Below, one piece after another: positions 7,588-8,511 of a DNA stretch of 8,511 nucleotides. Under the pieces are notes generated by a model. It was given only the letters and a program-made list of their open reading frames with translations, was not told the DNA's origin and made no database searches. Position numbers and translations under genes: made by a program. Position 1 is the stretch's first letter, and every line of letters starts with the position of its first letter. Source of the stretch: Treponema sp. (GTDB lineage: Bacteria; Spirochaetota; Spirochaetia; Treponematales; Rectinemataceae); NCBI GenBank assembly GCA_012516755.1, contig JAAYWE010000178.1, forward strand, positions 1 to 8,511. Reading direction: 5' to 3'.

Positions 7588-7602
7588 TATTAAACAATAA
7601 CT

Positions 7603-8256
7603 ATGAATATGACAATCGGCAAGGCAAAAGCAAAGCCGTTTTTGTTCTTGGTGTTTATGGTTTGCAAACTTGGCGCTACGCAGGCAATCGGGGCTCTTCC
7701 GGCTCTGGAATTCGGCATGGGATTTGCTTATGCTAGGACGAAAGTCGAAAGCGCCGCAACAGGATATCACCATGGATGGAATGTCTCAGCTGATGCGAAT
7801 TGGTTATTCCTAATATCTCTCGAAGATGAGAATCTTATAAAAGCAAAAGCAGAAAAAGAGACTTCATCGCGCGTCAATATGATATTTTCACCGGGACTGC
7901 ATGCTCAATTTATAACCATGTCAGCTTCTAACTGGCTCCCGGATGGTTCACGCTATAGAGCATGGGATTCTATTGGGCTTGGGCCAGAACTGAATCTTGG
8001 CTTAGAATTCACTAATTCCACAACGATGCATAAAAATGGCTTCTTGTTTTCTATGGCATATCTTGCAAGCTTTTCTAATTATACACAAACAACGCTTTAT
8101 TCGGCATATAATTCGTGGTTTTTGAAAGTATCTTGGAATGCCAGAATTGACAATGGTGCAGCTTTTTTCGCAGCCCTGCCCTTGGAATATGCATTCAGAG
8201 CGGATGGCAACAGCCTATTATCTGGGCTTGTAATTGGGATGAGATATGAATTCTAA
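7603..8256 (+). CDS. Small outer-membrane beta-barrel protein
   Basis: The product has 217 residues. The N-terminus is a signal peptide: basic start (GKAKAK), hydrophobic core (PFLFLVFMVCKLGA) and a likely signal peptidase I site after ATQA or AIGA (about 27-31). The mature part is a series of amphipathic strands with alternating aromatic and small residues: LEFGMGFAYAR, GWNVSADANWLFLIS, VNMIFSPGLHAQF, LGPELNLGLEF, GFLFSMAYLASFS, SWFLKVSWNARI, AAFFAALPLEYAF and SGLVIGMRYEF. It ends in Tyr-Glu-Phe, the aromatic C-terminus recognised by the BAM assembly machinery. Length and strand count (about eight) suggest an eight-stranded barrel. No named family is recognised, and the function is unknown (structural, adhesin or small pore). 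ATG 7603 is the first in-frame start after TAG/TAA at 7585 and 7591; ATG 7609 is also possible. It is divergent from the SH3 lipoprotein gene and probably shares its 57-base control region. Confidence 0.8.
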   Translation: MNMTIGKAKAKPFLFLVFMVCKLGATQAIGALPALEFGMGFAYARTKVESAATGYHHGWNVSADANWLFLISLEDENLIKAKAEKETSSRVNMIFSPGLHAQFITMSASNWLPDGSRYRAWDSIGLGPELNLGLEFTNSTTMHKNGFLFSMAYLASFSNYTQTTLYSAYNSWFLKVSWNARIDNGAAFFAALPLEYAFRADGNSLLSGLVIGMRYEF

Positions 8257-8338
8257 AACTCTACATACATCCAGCAAATATACATATATGTTTATGTGCA
8301 TAAAGATGAAAGATTTCGCAAAAGAGACTAGCAAATAT

Positions 8339-8344
8339 AGGGGG
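8339..8344 (+). promoter_or_regulatory. Ribosome binding site of the caspase-like gene
   Basis: AGGGGG stands three bases before the ATG at 8348. The gap is short, but this is the only purine-rich site in the 91-base spacer after the barrel gene. It supports 8348 as the true original start of the interrupted gene. The rest of the spacer (8257-8347) is AT-rich and holds a 10-base palindrome, ACATATATGT (8282-8291), but no clear promoter or terminator. Confidence 0.45.
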
Positions 8345-8347
8345 TTA

Positions 8348-8511
8348 ATGAAGGGAGCGTTTTTTGTGCTCGTTCTATAGGCACTATTAGCAAGCTGTGA
8401 GATTTTAGCTCCAACTAATGCCACATTCGAAGGGGAAAAATATGCGGTTGTGGTGGGGATAAATGATTACATCGACAATACAAACAATCTGATTAGGGAT
8501 TTAGATTTCTG
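8348..8511 (+). pseudogene. Caspase-family lipoprotein, interrupted by TAG in the signal peptide, 3' end outside window
   Basis: From ATG 8348 the frame reads MKGAFFVLVL, then TAG (8378-8380), then ALLASC, and continues open to the window end. The two halves together are a textbook lipoprotein signal peptide with a perfect lipobox LASC (Cys codon 8396-8398). After a short linker comes YAVVVGINDY (8441-8470), then the N-terminal part of a caspase-like (peptidase C14) domain, in which this first strand and GIxxY motif are typical; the catalytic His and Cys would lie beyond the window. No in-frame ATG, GTG or TTG exists between the TAG and the domain; the first GTG (8450) would delete the first strand and the export signal. 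A single change TAG to TTG would restore Leu and a perfect signal. Reading this as a nonsense-inactivated gene is the simplest view; sequence error or stop readthrough remain open. Family assignment rests on a short segment. Confidence 0.65.

Noticed and set aside
7546..7773. Longer N-terminus for the SH3 lipoprotein
   Set aside because: It would run through the divergent barrel gene and bury the signal peptide 76 residues inside the protein.
8282..8291. ACATATATGT palindrome as a terminator hairpin for the barrel gene
   Set aside because: It is AT-only apart from one GC pair at each end, has no loop and lacks a following T-run, so it would not form a stable terminator.
8378..8380. TAG as a reassigned sense codon
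   Set aside because: TAG is the natural terminator of two other genes in the window, and none of the conserved genes contains an in-frame TAG.
8218..8424. Small minus-strand frame covering the spacer and the start of the caspase-like gene
   Set aside because: It overlaps two better-supported plus-strand genes and has no recognisable domain or ribosome site.

Overview
The window reads as chromosomal DNA from a diderm bacterium, most plausibly a spirochaete of the Treponema/Spirochaeta type. This rests on three things: family resemblance, moderate base composition, and an envelope-rich gene content (two lipoprotein signal peptides, a small outer-membrane barrel, a secreted propeller-like protein and a caspase-fold lipoprotein). 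It is an inference from gene style; no rRNA or other decisive marker is present.

Layout. Bases 1-759 hold the 3' part of a gene for a secreted repeat protein. It runs directly into a long rarA gene (740-3016), whose GTG start lies inside the end of the first gene behind a strong ribosome binding site. RarA here carries about 300 extra C-terminal residues that look like a worn methyltransferase fold. Convergent to it, overlapping by 18 bases, is a HAD-family gene (2999-4021, minus) in which the acidic catalytic residues are replaced. A 92-119 base divergent spacer follows, then folC (4141-5514, plus). folC overlaps by 29 bases a convergent DUF445 membrane protein gene (5486-7168, minus). DUF445 is the second gene of a tightly coupled pair with an SH3-domain lipoprotein (7171-7545, minus). 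Across a 57-base divergent spacer lies a small outer-membrane barrel gene (7603-8256, plus). The window ends in the 5' part of a caspase-family lipoprotein gene (from 8348) with an in-frame TAG in the middle of its signal peptide.

How the genes work together. rarA (replication-fork maintenance) and folC (folate polyglutamylation) are housekeeping genes. The SH3 lipoprotein and DUF445 protein look like a two-gene envelope unit. The most interesting signals are the interrupted caspase-like gene, the probable HAD pseudoenzyme and the RarA fusion. No mobile element, CRISPR array, tRNA or rRNA was seen. No convincing hairpin terminator was seen either; both convergent gene pairs overlap in their coding ends, which leaves no room for a conventional one between them.
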